From Sphagnum magellanicum (taxonomy: Eukaryota > Streptophyta > Sphagnopsida > Sphagnales > Sphagnaceae), in NCBI GenBank assembly GCA_021904315.1, contig CM038925.1:4838501-4902500 (forward strand): a stretch of DNA of 64,000 bases, given 5' to 3'. This document shows, one piece after another, positions 1 to 12,430 of the stretch (position 1 is its first letter; each line of letters starts with the position of its first letter). Below the pieces are notes generated by a model, which was not told where the DNA came from, ran no database searches, and saw only the letters and a list, made by a program, of their open reading frames with translations. Both the position numbers and the translations under genes were made by a program.

Positions 1-689
1 AAATTATTATAATCGTCCAATGGCAATTAAATTGATTGTAGTTGTTTGGCAATGACAAAAAATGGAAAAAAAATTGGCGACTAAAAATGGAAAGGGTCCA
101 TTAATACAAAAGTGGGGTGTAATTCACTAACCTAAATCACTATGGGACTTTTAAAAAGAAATAAATTCACTGCACTTTAATGATTTCACCATGATTAAAT
201 TTATTTCACTATAATATCATTATGTAAACATTGTGTTTCACTATTGGTTGACATAATTCATTATTATAATTTATTGTGCTAAATATGTTTATTTTTATGT
301 TGTTGTTTCAAATACCCTATGCTACTTTGTGATATACTTTATATTATTTTAAGCTACCTTAGTTATTCTAACTTATACCCTAAATTATTATACGTTATTT
401 TACTTTAATGTCTATCTTAACTAGTGTATTATATGTTTTTTACTTTAAGTTATTCAAGTTAAATTATTTAACTAACTTTAGGTTATACTTTAAGTTATTT
501 AATTTTGAGTTAATATATGTCATTATAAGTTATTTTATGTTAAATATAACAATCTAAAATAATTTAAAATAAAATATAATGACCTAAGGTAAAATAACCT
601 AAAATAATTAATGATAACATATGAAAAATAATTTAAAATAACCTACAATAAAATAACTATTAATAGTTTATGATAATATAGTTTAAAAT
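1..689. other. AT-rich non-coding sequence
   Basis: No gene is seen. The stretch is made of A/T-rich words such as TAACCTAAAATAA and TTAAGTTATT repeated irregularly on both strands, which looks like decayed tandem repeat. No ORF here has protein character. Confidence 0.6.
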
Positions 690-1165
690 ATCTAATAACC
701 ACCAATAGAATAGCCATCAATAGCTACCAATAAGATAACCAACAATGGCTTATAGTAGAATAACCAAAATAGCCACTAATATAATAACAACCAATAACCA
801 CCAATACCCACTAATAAAATATCCACCAATAGCCATTAATAAAATAGTTCCACCAATAACCATCAATAGCCTATGGTAATTTAACCTAAAATAATCACAA
901 ATATAATAGTTATTAATAGCCACTAATGAAATAGCCACTAATGAAATAGCCATTAATAACCACCAATAGAATAGTTACTAATAGCCATTGATAAAATAAC
1001 CATTAATAGCCACCAATAAAAGAATAACCAATAGTCACCAATAGAATTTATAAACACCAATCAAATAACTGCCAATAGCCACTAATGAAATGATCAACAA
1101 TAGCCACCAATAGAATGACCAACAATAGCCACCAATAAAATAACCCCAAATAACCTACAATAATA
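690..1165. repeat. Degenerate short tandem repeat (AATAGCCACCAAT)
   Basis: About 30 imperfect units of 13 to 18 bases, variants of AATAGCCACCAAT and AAAATAACCACCAAT, lie head to tail. Minus-strand reading gives only a low-complexity hydrophobic peptide, so this is a decayed microsatellite or minisatellite rather than a gene. Confidence 0.8.
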
Positions 1166-1199
1166 TAGCCTAAAATAACTAATAATAACATAAGGTGAA

Positions 1200-1508
1200 T
1201 GACACGCTCCCAAACTCCTTGATAGATTCAAATGTAAGTTTAAAGTGAAAACAACGGAAGAGTAAGGAATCAGGGCATGTTTCTTGGCTCACAACACTTT
1301 GGGGGTAAAAGGGCGTGATGGAGCTCCGAGATGGAAACTAAAAAGAATGACAAACATCAATTATTAACACGAACCTGCACAAACCAAATAATAAGTTGGT
1401 TAATGCGTAGTTTGAGCATTTTTGGTGCACGGACGAGCCATGAATAAACTTGGACTCACAAGACTCACCATGGCTCGAACTTAGGGGAAGCCACCACCTT
1501 TTAGGTTA
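1200..1508 (+). mobile_element. LTR family 1, 5' fragment (copy A)
   Basis: The first ~300 bases of the ~0.9 kb LTR found complete at 7343-8252. Shared landmarks in the same order are the start (TGACACGCTCCCAAACTCC against TGTGACGCACCCCAAAGCTCC), the GCTCACAACACTTTG segment, the ACTCACAAGACTCACCA segment and GAAGCCACCACCTT. It stops abruptly where copy C continues with its TATA-like stretch. No internal retrotransposon region follows. Confidence 0.75.
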
Positions 1509-3448
1509 TTTTAGACTATTATCCGAAGTTTTCTTAAATGTCTAAAATGGTCTCACTTTGGATAATAGTCATAGATAACCTAAAATAACTTAAAATAGTC
1601 AAAAGTAATTTCGAATAATTGAAAGTAACATAGGGTGAAATAATTAAAAATACACAAAAAAAATTGAAAATAACCATAAATACTCATCAATAACGTAGGG
1701 TGAAATAACTTGGAACAATGAAAAATAGCCTTAGAATAGCTAAAAGTCGCCTAACATAAGTAGTATTATTATATTAACAAAAGAATTATCCATTTATTAA
1801 ATTTTTTTCCCCCAAAAATATGGCCATTGAAATGTTATTCAATAATGATATTTAAAAAAAAATTGTTCAAATGATTTTACACTTTTTTAAAAAAAATGTA
1901 ATTATGTACATTATTGAAAAAAATTAAATTAAATTTTAATCATTTCATTTGGACAAAATCCAATAAGATATGAATTTTCAAAGTTTTTGTTTTTGTAATG
2001 TTTAAAATGAAGTATTTGATAAATATAATGCAATCTAACACATTATTACAACAAATGTGGTGACTTGATGGTAGGGGTGTTTGTTTCCATTTTAAAGGTC
2101 AAAAGATCAAACTTCACATATGGTGTGTTTGTGATTAACAATGGTAAATTGATCAAATATTTTCCTATATAATATTTTAGAATAGGTGCCTATTTAAGTT
2201 GATTATATGGCTTATGTACTTAAGTTAGGTTTTTAATTTAGCATAAGTAATGACACATGTCAATAATTCATAGGTTGAAAATCATGAAATTATCAATAAT
2301 ATTAAATATTACATTAATATTAAATAATTTAAATTTAATTGATTTCCATGTTGCCTAGTTAATTAATTAATAAGTGAAATGGCTTCATAAATTTATATTT
2401 CATTAAGTACTAGTGGAATAATTCACTATCCATAACTAGTCCTTGTTCACTAGGGGGTCAACCAATTTCACCATGGTAAAAATGTCCAAATTCATTCAAA
2501 ATCTAATGAAACCCAAATTAAATTAAGACGCATTTTGGTGTAGTCATCTAATGGTGATTAAAATCTCATTATAATCGTCATTTAATGGTGACTAAAATGT
2601 CATTATAATTATCTAATGGTGACTGAATTGAAATATTTGGTTTTAATCATCATAAAGCTTTTGTTTACTTAATATTCTTCTTCCTTTTTTCGAAAGGGAC
2701 ATGGGAAGGGATCATTTATCAAAACTTGGAAAATGGCTTCAATACCATGTGAAAATCACTCACAATAATGTCTAAAGGTTCAAATAAGAAAAAATTGAAA
2801 AAAAATCATGGGTAAGTTGTGCACCTTTTTATATCAAGTTGTGGGGGAATACCATTATCTTATATTTACAAAAATGTGCATTTATGCATTCTTAACAAAA
2901 TTATGCACTTTTATCATGGACCTTCTTCTTATTTATGGTTGTAATGTGTTAAAGTAATCATGTGGTCATAAACATGGGGATGTCTTTGTATAACAAATCT
3001 TCTAGCATATTGACAACATCCAAAACATATATTTTTTCAAATGCACATGATAAATATTTAGCATCCGCACCTTCATAATCCTATGTTATGAACATTTGCT
3101 CTCCTTGCAATAACCCAAATTGTTGCAAGGACCAAACATTTATTTCCAAATGTATCACATTGATTATCAAAAGATAATATGACTTGTACATGTCAAAATT
3201 GAAAGTTCTCAAGTCACATTCTCAAACCCTTGATACATGAAAAATGGTGACCGAAATTAATTTTGGTTGCCACCAAATGACTAAAATGAATTAGGGACAT
3301 TCTAATGGCCTAACAACATCCAAAATTAATTTTGGTCACCTTGAAGCAAGTTTAGGGTTTAAGATGGTGATTGAAATAGGTTCAATTGCCCTTAGGTTTA
3401 ATTTAGCAATGGAAGGCAACCAAATTTATTTCGATTACCATCTAATAA
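1509..3448. other. Intergenic AT-rich DNA, no gene seen
   Basis: AT-rich sequence without a convincing ORF. The part around 2415-2545 shares phrases (TTCACTA, CTAGTCC, AATTCATTCAAAATC.AATGAAA) with the CACTA-like element at 5083-5237, so it is probably an older relative. 2560-2640 repeats an ATCTAATGGTGACTAAAAT-type phrase three times. Confidence 0.5.
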
Positions 3449-4352
3449 TGTCACAATCGTAGCTTTGGGCTTGCGACCAAGGCAAGGGTTTACAAAAGTG
3501 TGGGCTAAGAGTGAAGCTCGGGAGTCACATTTCATGCTCCTAGGAATGTAGGAGAATGTGAAGGAATGAACCCCACACTCCAAAATGAGCTCCCATTCTA
3601 GGAGTTGTAGTCCTAATGGATTCCCAAATTTTTAGAGGGCGATTATATGGGTCAAAACTCATTGGATTAAAAAGTTCCTTATACCACTAGAAAGCTCTTA
3701 GAACACAAATGTTTAAAATGGGCTCGCATGACCCATTTGGGTACTTAAAACATAAGTTATGGCCCCAAAAAAAAGGCCGAGAGTCAAACTGCCAATTTGA
3801 CTACTGACCATTAAAAGTCAAGAATCGCCCTTATTTTCTTGAATTCAGGTGGCATGCCGCATATTGTTGGAAAGCTCTTGACAAAGGTTACAACTTTGTT
3901 TTTGATTTCACTTCAATCGAAAGTCTGCATAAAAAATTACGGGCCTCCAAAGTTGCGGGAGTCCCAATTTGGGGAATTTCAAGACTCCCAACTTGGGAGT
4001 CCTAGGGTGCATGCCTCGTGGTTAGGCATAGAGAATACTATAAAGGGGAAGGTGGTGGCTTTCCCCAAGTTCGAGCCGTGATGAGTCTTATGAATCCATG
4101 TTTGCCCGTGGCTTGTCCATGCACCAAATGTGCTCCAACTATACATTAACCAACTTATTGTTTGGTTTATGCATGTCCGTGTGAATAATTGACCCACTTG
4201 TCACTTGTCCTACTCCCCATCCCGGAGTTCTAGCATGCCCCTTTACCCCCGAAATGTTGCGAGCCAGGGAACATACCCGAGCTCCTTATCCTTTCGTTGT
4301 TTTCACCTTGGATTCGTAGTTGAGTCTATCAAGGAACTTGGGGGTGCGTCAA
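3449..4352 (-). mobile_element. LTR family 1, full-length solo LTR (copy B)
   Basis: On the minus strand this reads from TTGACGCACCCCCAAG to GATTGTGACA, co-linear over about 900 bases with the plus-strand copy at 7343-8252. The TG...CA ends and the TGTGACGCACC-type start are usual for plant LTR retrotransposons. No second LTR or gag-pol lies beside it, so it is best read as a solo LTR. No clear 5-bp target duplication is visible at the ends. Confidence 0.75.
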
Positions 4353-5082
4353 ATGACTTATTATCACTTTAAAGTCATGGTCATTGGACGTCAACCAAAT
4401 CGTTTCAACCATTATGCAATTGTAATGATTAATCATTTAAAATGGGGGCCAAAATCCACCCCTTTTGGGTGATTGATGGTGACCAAAATTGGTTTGGGCC
4501 CATGCTTATGTCATTTCAAGTGGGTGGATATTAATCCACTATACGACCCACACTTGGTTTTAAAAAATTTCTAACATGTGAAAGGTCTATTTGTTTATAG
4601 TAATCAATTCCACACACTTGGAGGAAATGAGATCTTTTTAAAGGGTGGTGAAGTTCATGACGCCACTTGTGAAAAAAATTGTGTTTGGACTTCATTGTTA
4701 AACCTTTAAAAAACCCGAACCACTACTACATTATTTAATAACCTTATGTGGATTCAGAACACTTCAACCCCATTAGATTTCACACATGTTTAAAGGATCC
4801 TAACACACATTACATTGGCATAGATGGATTGTTAATAGGGTAACATGGTAAATGGTGGTGACCAAATTGAAATAGTAGGGAGGCATAAGGCCCCCATGGG
4901 GCAAAAGGAAAATAACACGATGTAGAACTTGAAGACTTTTAAAACTCGACCATACTAGCAAATAATGGATGGCAAAACATGCCTTAGCCATTGACATACA
5001 CACATTGTGTTCTAATTATGTGTAATGGTGCCACTTCAAAAAGAAATGGTTAATGGTTCAACATGAAATTTATCGCAATAAT
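4353..5082. other. Intergenic DNA, no gene seen
   Basis: No coding or RNA gene recognised. Short ORFs on either strand here lack family motifs or good amino-acid composition. Confidence 0.5.
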
Positions 5083-5237
5083 CACTACTACAAAATGTGG
5101 GTGCAGTTCACTAGTCCCTATTCACTAAACCAATGGATTCATTGTTTTTTCACTAGTCCTCGTTCATTACAACCAACGAATTCATTCAAAATCCAATGAA
5201 ATCACTTAGCCTACAGGGACACCTTTGTTGTAGTTTA
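5083..5237. mobile_element. CACTA-like miniature element (tentative)
   Basis: The left end reads CACTACTACAAAATGTGG, the type of terminus seen in plant CACTA (En/Spm) transposons. The right end, reverse-complemented, reads AACTACAACAAAGGTGTC, an imperfect match. The interior repeats TTCACTAGTCC-type subterminal words. At ~155 bp it would be a non-autonomous remnant. No clean 3-bp target duplication was found, so the right boundary is uncertain. Confidence 0.4.
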
Positions 5238-6079
5238 ATAATTGTACAATTAAGAAATTTTGCTTATCTTTAACATTAACATCTTTTTCCAATAACTCGT
5301 GTTGGTTTTTGTTGAATTTGTCAACTAACAATAGATGATTTTTTTCTTGCCTTGTATTTACCCCAAAACACCACTTTCATTGCTAAAAGTAGAAATTTGC
5401 AAAGTTCCTTACCTACATGCAAAATGTCTTGTGTAATTATTATTAAAGCATTGTTCACCATTTTTATACACATTAAAACCCTTTAAACTTTTTAAGTCTA
5501 GGTCCCTTGGAAATGTTATCCAACATTAATTTCCATCTCTTACTATCCCCATCTAAATCATGACTTCATAAAGGCGTACATCTTTTTCCAAATACTTATT
5601 GTGAAACTTTCGTATAAATTTCCATTGGCTTTTAACGTACAAGTGACCACATTGGTTACAAGTACTAAACAAACCATGCACCAATTTGGGTGCAAGTACA
5701 ATTGTGTGGTACCACTAGGAATGTCACACCTTCATTTTTTAGGACCCATCAAACTTTGGAAAAATATAGGAAGTTCATATAAAGAAAGATTTTTAATAAA
5801 TGTTTTTGTTGAATACATTAATTAATTTTGAAACTTTAACAATGTCAAAAATATTTTGAATTTTGATGTTTTTATTCATTACATTCACACAAAGTTTCAG
5901 GAATGTCATAATGATTATTTTCCTTGAACTTTTTAAGTAAGAACATTTTTCAAACAAGGTTTGGGGTTTTTTTTTATGAATATAATTTTCTAAGGTACTT
6001 TAGATGGTATTCTATTTGATATTTTTATTAAGTAATTATTTGAGTAGGTGTAATTTCCTTATGAATTTCCAAAGTTTAG
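5238..6079. other. Intergenic AT-rich DNA, no gene seen
   Basis: AT-rich sequence; nothing recognised with confidence. It may include the 3' end of the decayed minus-strand transposon gene that begins near 10.8 kb. Confidence 0.4.
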
Positions 6080-7095
6080 GAATTTGATTCCTGAAGGGGC
6101 CACATTAATAAGGGATACAAATTTGTAACAATTTCCACCTTTTTTATTGTAATGAAAACTTCGAGCCATATACTTTGGCATGCAATTAATAAACATGAAA
6201 AGAATATTATACTTATGAAAAAACTAAAAAAAAAACCCATGAATATTATTTGGCCAAATTTTCTCCCTTGACCATTCCTTGAAGTTGTTCCTAGTGTGTC
6301 CACCCAATTGTGCTTACACCCATCTAGGCATCACTACCACGAGAGTGTTAATTACAAGTACACAACACATGGTTCCAACACATTTGTTCCAACACAAAAA
6401 CATTTTTGATGTTAGGCCATGTAATTGATAATACATTGATGTTAAAAGTGTAGTGATGAGTTGGATGTTTAACTAAAATCCCAATTCCACAAAAACCATC
6501 AATTGTATCCAACCTTCTATTCCATGCAACAAGTTCAATGCATTTTGTTTCATCTTTAGCACATTCAAAAGGTATGGGCATTGAAAGTTCCAATTTTAAA
6601 AAAAAAAATTCTCAAAATTGAATACATGTAACAAATTATAGATTCATTGATGCCTACAAAATATATAAAACCTTCCTTACAAAAATTAGACCTAATTGAG
6701 TTTAGGGCCGGTTTTACCAAATTTTTGCTATTGAAGTTGTGTGTTTTTGAGCCTCCAAAATTTTGAAAAACTTCAAACAATTTGATTTTCTTGCTTGGTA
6801 TCATTTCCCATTTCCTTTTCCATCATTTTTATGGACTAATGGAACATTAAAACAACATCCAAAAACAAATTCAACAAAACATGATCTTATTCAAAAGCTC
6901 CTACATTTGAAGCTTTTCTAAACAATTTAACAATTTTTGGAAGTGATATTTTAGCCAAAAGCAGATTGGAACATCTAATAAGAAAAATTGATCATTTGAT
7001 GAATGGCATCTCCTTTCCCACTCTTTACAAGATTCCACAAGTTCATTTCCTTGAAGCATGTCCCATCAACTACCTTGTTCACATTTTTGCTCACC

Positions 7096-7344
7096 TTTTG
7101 GCATTGTCATGTTATTCAATTGACTTGTTTGTTTTCCAAAATATGGAAATTAAAAAAAGAAGGAACATTTGATACAACATATTGCATCGACTTCAAAATG
7201 ATGAATTTGAATTGTTTCATTTGTTGAACTTAAACTAGTATGTTAATAATTAGGTTTGACATACCATCCTTTACCAATCATGTGATCATTTAACAAAGGG
7301 TGAACATCAACAAAATCAGCTCCTATGTTAATGAAGTAGTTATG
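7096..7344 (+). repeat. 249-bp direct repeat, left copy
   Basis: This segment (TTTTGGCATTGTCATG...GAAGTAGTTATG) recurs at 8254-8502 with the same length and only scattered base differences. The two copies sit immediately on either side of a solo LTR. On the minus strand both encode the same transposon-type peptide, so a piece of that gene was duplicated. Confidence 0.85.
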
Positions 7345-8252
7345 TGACGCACCCCAAAGCTCCTTAATGGACTCAAATGTGAATCCAAATTGAAGACAAT
7401 GGAAAAGCAAGGAGTCGGGGCATGCTCACTAGCTCACAACACTTTGAGGGGTAGAGGGGCGTGTTGGAGTTCTGGGATGAGACTAGGAAAAGTGACAATC
7501 ATCAACTACTCACATGGACCTGCACAAAACTAACACAAGGTGGTTAGTGCATAATTGGAGCACTTTTGGTGCTAAGATGAACCATGGGCAAATTCGGACT
7601 CACAAGACTCACCACATCCTGGACTTGGGGGAAACCACCACCTTCCCCCTTATAGTATATTTTTTGCTCTCCATGAGGCCCACGTCCAAATGGCTTTTTG
7701 TCCGGGGATTCCCAAGTGGGGGTCCCGAAATTGCCAAAGTTTGGCGCAACTTTGGGGCCCCATAACTTTGTGTGCAAACTTTCGATTGAAATGAGGTTTA
7801 AAACAAAGTTGTAGCCCTTGTCGAGAGCCTTTCAACGATATGTCGCACATTACCTGCACACAAGGAAATCGGGGTGATTCCTGACTTTTAGTGGTTGGGA
7901 GTCAAACTGCTAATTTGACTCATGGCCTTTCTTTTTGCCATAACTTGTGTTTCAGATGTCTAAATGGGTCATGCGAACCCATTTTAGACATTTAAGTTTT
8001 AATATCTTTCCAATGTCATGAAGAACTCCTCGAGACATTGGGTTTTGACTCTTGCAATCAGTCTATGAACATTCGGGAGTCCATCAGGACTCTAACTCCC
8101 AACATGGGAGTTCACTTGGGAGTGTGAGGTTTCTTTCCCTCACACTCTTTTGCATTTCCAAGGGCATGAGAATGCGACTCCTGGGCTTAGTATTGGCCCG
8201 CACCCTTGCAAGCCCTTTGTTTTGGTCGTGAGCCCAAGTCTAGGGTTGCGAC
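7343..8252 (+). mobile_element. LTR family 1, full-length solo LTR (copy C)
   Basis: 910 bp beginning TGTGACGCACCCC and ending GGTTGCGACA, with the TG...CA ends typical of plant LTRs. It matches the reverse complement of 3449-4352 along its length. A CCCTTATAGTATAT stretch about 300 bases in could serve as the LTR TATA box. No internal retrotransposon sequence is attached. It inserted in the minus-strand decayed mobile gene. Flanks show no short target duplication; instead they carry a 249-bp repeat. Confidence 0.8.
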
Positions 8253-8253
8253 A

Positions 8254-8502
8254 TTTTGGCACTATCATGTTATTCAATTGACTTGTTTGTTTTCCAAAAT
8301 ATGGAAATTTAAGAAACAAGGAACATTTGATACAAAATATTGCATCAAATTCAAAATGATGAATTTGAATGGTTTCATTTGTTGAACTTAAACTAGTATG
8401 TTAATAATTAGGTTTAACATACCATCCCTTACTAATCATGTGATCATTCAACAAAAGGTGAACATCAATAAAATCAGCTCCTATGTTAATGAAGTAGTTA
8501 TG
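8254..8502 (+). repeat. 249-bp direct repeat, right copy
   Basis: Partner of 7096-7344, starting TTTTGGCACTATCATG and ending GAAGTAGTTATG. After this copy the sequence runs on as GAATCCATGAC without a break in the minus-strand coding pattern, so the right copy is probably the original and the left one the duplicate. Confidence 0.85.
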
Positions 8503-10427
8503 GAATCCATGACAAACATGTTGTGCACAATAGGAAAGTAATTCATTGCAAGGAATATCAACAATTTTGGGTATGTAAAATGGAGGATACTCAACTTAAC
8601 CTACAAGAACCCCTTTCATAAAAGAGTCTTTAGTTGACATTTGACTATTAACAATTTTGCTTGTTAACCTATTTTTTTGACCAAAACATGTGTTGTAGCT
8701 TTCACATGGTGCCCAATAATATCCACCACCCCAAACGTGCCATTGAAGTTACAAATTGTGCATTTCCAATAATTTTTGTTTATCATCTTGGCACCTAATA
8801 GTGAACACAAGTTTCAAAACCAAAGTATGAAGACATGATGTGAGATGCAACAAAACAAGAAAACCACATGAAAATAAATATTTTGTATTCAAGAAACAAT
8901 TAATAATTTACCTTTTGCAACATATTTGAGCACCCAATCTTTTATTTGTTTCATGGCTACCTTTGCCTTCTTTTGTTTTTTTTGAGCCTCCTTTTATGCT
9001 TTGACTTCCTTATTCAAACATTCCTTTAAATTATTCTCATGAATGTTGTCAAGTCCATTGGCTTTTGGGGACACGTGCATTTTCCAAATTAAAAGGTTGA
9101 ATCCATTCACATATGGGGTTCCAAAAAAAGGAAAATAAACTTTAGGATATTTTTTAAGCTATTTTTTGCAAATGACATTTACATGGACTTAAGTGAGAAA
9201 AATTCAATAGTCCAAGATAAAATAATTTTTGTGGTGGTGGTGATTTTTCACATACATGATTATGCATCAATATTTTGGTGTATAAGCAAAATCATAGATA
9301 ATGCCAAAATGAGTTTCTAAAATCAATTAAACATGATTTTCCATGTTATTTCTTGCACATGTGGTTTGCATTTAAAGCTAGGAATTTTGAATTTAGTGAA
9401 TATAAAAAACTAGCCAAATGATTTAAAAAGGAATCAATCCCCTTGAAGCCATTTGTTTCAAAATTTAAAGACTTTGAAATTTTCTTTTGATTTATTTTTC
9501 ATCAAGTTGACCTAATGAACATGTAATGTCATAAAAATAAACATAATTTTCTTGTACAATTTTTTTGAAATCAATTGCATTATTTTTACATTCCTTTATA
9601 AAAATTATAAAAATGGACAATGTACTTTAATTTAGTAAAGGACTCAAACGACTATTAAAGATTGTCAAATAATTATTGAACTAAAAAAAAAACTTGTTTC
9701 CTTGATATTTTAAATGAAGGCATATATAATTATACCATAGTTGTAATATACTAAACATTATAAAAACCTAAATTTTCCCTTTGCACCAATCTTTTCAAAA
9801 TTGAACACTCCTTTTTGGAACCCCAATTGTGAACGAACCTAATTAAATGATGGATTGATATTTCTCTCTAACCCACATGGTACATAATACATCACCCACT
9901 TTCCCATGGTTTTCTTGTTTTAGGTAATCCGTGGATAATATGGACCTTGCACTACAAATCCCCAAAGTGAATATTCTTCACACACTTTCCAATTCTTCAT
10001 CAATTGTGCTAGCATTACTTTATTACATCAAGGTGCAATTTTTTTAAGGTGTACCAAAATCTTGTCACAACATCACCTTTTTTTGTTTTTTTACCTAGCC
10101 CTTTTTTACCATGTAAAGACACATTTATGAATGATTATGATGTAATCTAGAATTGTAATAGTTTAAAATATAATCCTTTTGAAAATTTTGACAACTTTTG
10201 ATTCAATATTTTTTATGGGGATCAAAATTTATGGTAAAAAAAAACTACAATAAGGACTACAATAAGGATGATGCCCTTTTCGTCTTGTGTGGTGCACCTT
10301 AAAGGATTTTCACCCATCAAACCTTCAAAATGCATGATTCCAAATCATCTTGAATTTCTAGAACTTTCAAAAAATCATGCTCTGGAAATTCAAGTTTCAA
10401 CTTTTTCAATCCATCATTTTCAAAACC

Positions 10428-10814
10428 TCAATGAGAAATCAAATCTTCACATTGTCGCTTATGGAGTTCTAAAAGTGAAAGCACTACATTCAAATTAATG
10501 GGTGCAACGGTATTTATTGTTTGAAAGCACACAACAATAACAACAATTATAATTTTTTTTAAATGAAATTTTTGATGATGCAAACAACAAAAATATATTT
10601 TGTTAGTTTCTTGTAAACCCAAATAACTTTGGCTCCCACAATACTTGCCATCATGTTTCTTTTGACATAGTCCAAAATTTGGATCATTTTTTGGCCTCAC
10701 ATGGAAGTGCTTATGGCAGTGACAACATCCACATAAAAGTGGATCATTTGATGAGGGTTCAAATTTTTGACAGCCATAGTCATCACCCTTGACCACATTT
10801 TTGCACTCGCCCAT
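10428..10814 (-). pseudogene. Cys/His zinc-binding ORF, ZF-HD-like motif
   Basis: A 128-codon minus-strand ORF starts MGECKNVV and contains DYGCQKF.PS..DPLLCGCCHCHKHFH, a spacing reminiscent of the zinc-finger homeodomain dimerisation box (C..H...GC.EF.P...LKC.ACGCHRNFH) but not identical to it. No homeodomain follows. The ORF ends at an in-frame TGA (10428-10430), after which the same frame stays coding-like for ~36 residues (GFENDGLKK...), so the stop looks secondary. It is probably the 5' part of the decayed mobile gene below it. Function unknown. Confidence 0.45.
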
Positions 10815-10984
10815 TCCATTTGAATTAATTAAGCCACTTGAATAAAGTTCCCACGCTTTTATAAATATGATAAATTACTATTCAAATGTGTTTGAAATTT
10901 TAACAACAACAAATCAAAATGCATATAAGTTATGCTCCAACTTTATTGAAAAATAGATTTCAATCTTCTTTTGAAAATCTTATG

Positions 10985-12430
10985 TTTGGTAAAGTTTCTA
11001 AGAAAAAAATCACATGTATGTTCCATGGGGTATAAGAAAAAAATAACAAAACCGAAAGACAAAAATGTATAAGAAAAAAATAGCAAACCCAACAAAAAAA
11101 TGGGGTATAAAAAAATAAACAATGAAACCAAAAGACAAAAGGGTATAAGAAAAAAATAGTAAACACAAAAGACAATGGGGCATAAGACAAAAAACAAAAA
11201 AACCAAAACAAACTTGGGTATAAGGGGAAAAAAAAAAAAAAAAAAAAAACACAATTTTTTTTTCCAAAAAATAGCAAACCTAAAAAGGCCCAAAAGACAA
11301 AAAAATAAGGAAAGAAGAATAAAAACAAAAACAAAGCTAGAGAATGAAATGTACATATTGATTGTTTTCACAAAGCTATTGCTTGTGCTTCTACTCGAGT
11401 TAATGTTTTAGCACATTAATGCAAGCTTGTGCTTTGGAGTTGCCCAATTTAATGTCCTCACATGCTTTGTTTAAATTTCTTGCCCAAAACCCAAAAACAA
11501 ACAAAACATCAAAAATCCAACACAACAAAACAAGGGATCAAATAACCAATAACACATGAATATGACTTGACAAAAACATTCAAAAGACAAAAGAGGAAAA
11601 AAAACAAACCCCATTTAAAATAATGGGGTATAAGAAAAAAAACAACAAAATGAAAAGACAAAAAGGTATAAATAGAAAACAACAAACTCATTTAAAAGAA
11701 TGGTGTATTAAAGAAAACAACACAAAGAAAATGGTATATAGAAAAAATAGTAAACCCAACAAAATGGGGCATATAAAAAAAATAAAAATAAAATAAAATG
11801 GTAAACTCAAAAGAAAAAGGAGTATAACACCAAAACCAAAAGACAAATTAAAAAAAACAAATAGCAAACCCAAAAAGGCCCAAAAGGCAAAAAGGTATAA
11901 GGAAAAAAAAAAGAAAAAAAAGTAAAAAAAAAATGTAAATACCAGTTATTTTCACAAACTATTGCTTGTGCTTTTGCCCAAGTTATTGCACACTATTGCA
12001 AGCTTGTGCTTTTGTTTAATCCAATGTACTCACAAGCTTTGCTTGCGCTTTTTGCCCTAAAACAAATAACAAACAAAACATAAGAAACCTAACACAACAA
12101 AAGGAGGAATCAAACAACCGATAACACATGAATATGACTTGTATATGGCATGACAAAAACATTCAAAGGACAAAGGGGCACAAGAATAGCGCAACAAACT
12201 CAAAAAAAAATGGGGTATAAGAAAAAAATAGCAAAATGAAAAGATAAAGTGCCATAAGTTTTTTTAAAAAATTAAAAAAAATTTTTTTTATAAATTTTAA
12301 AAGTTAGAAAATGAGATGAATGTATTAAATGTCCCCACAAGTTGTTGTTTATGCTTATTGTCCCAAGTTAGAGGCCTTACAAATTATTTCTTTTACTTCT
12401 TGCCCCAAACCCACTTCTTTACAAATCATA
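10985..12430. repeat. A-rich nested tandem repeats
   Basis: Short units around GGGTATAAGAAAAAAATAGCAAA and CCCAAAAGACAAAA recur irregularly. They are embedded in a longer unit of about 575-590 bases: the block with CACAAAGCTATTGCTTGTGCT, AACACATGAATATGACTTG and CAAAAACATTCAAA near 11,350-11,600 recurs near 11,935-12,190. A decayed third copy begins near 12,305. The long minus-strand phenylalanine-rich frames are by-products of the A-runs, not genes. Confidence 0.8.

Larger units (their letters stand above)
6080..10815 (-). pseudogene. Decayed transposon-derived gene with zinc-finger motifs
   Basis: Minus-strand reading from ~10.8 kb downward shows a chain of coding-like blocks broken by stops. 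10814-10428 has a Cys/His-rich block. About 9140-8912 reads a lysine-rich helix ending VAKG. An AAAG|GTAAAT donor and TATTAG| acceptor (intron 8795-8911) join it in frame to 8794-8664, whose WKCTICNF...GHHV...TTH pattern resembles a BED-type C2H2 finger of hAT-like transposases. Further blocks continue to ~6.1 kb. The region is split by the solo LTR at 7343-8252 and a 249-bp duplication. Premature stops are frequent, for example a TAA in the lysine-rich block and a TGA at 10428. The hAT assignment is inference from the finger and the context; another mobile family is possible. Confidence 0.45.

Noticed and set aside
10943-11371. Long minus-strand frames rich in Phe, Leu and Tyr, looking like multi-pass membrane proteins
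   Set aside because: They read through A-rich tandem repeats on the plus strand in several overlapping frames; composition alone explains them.
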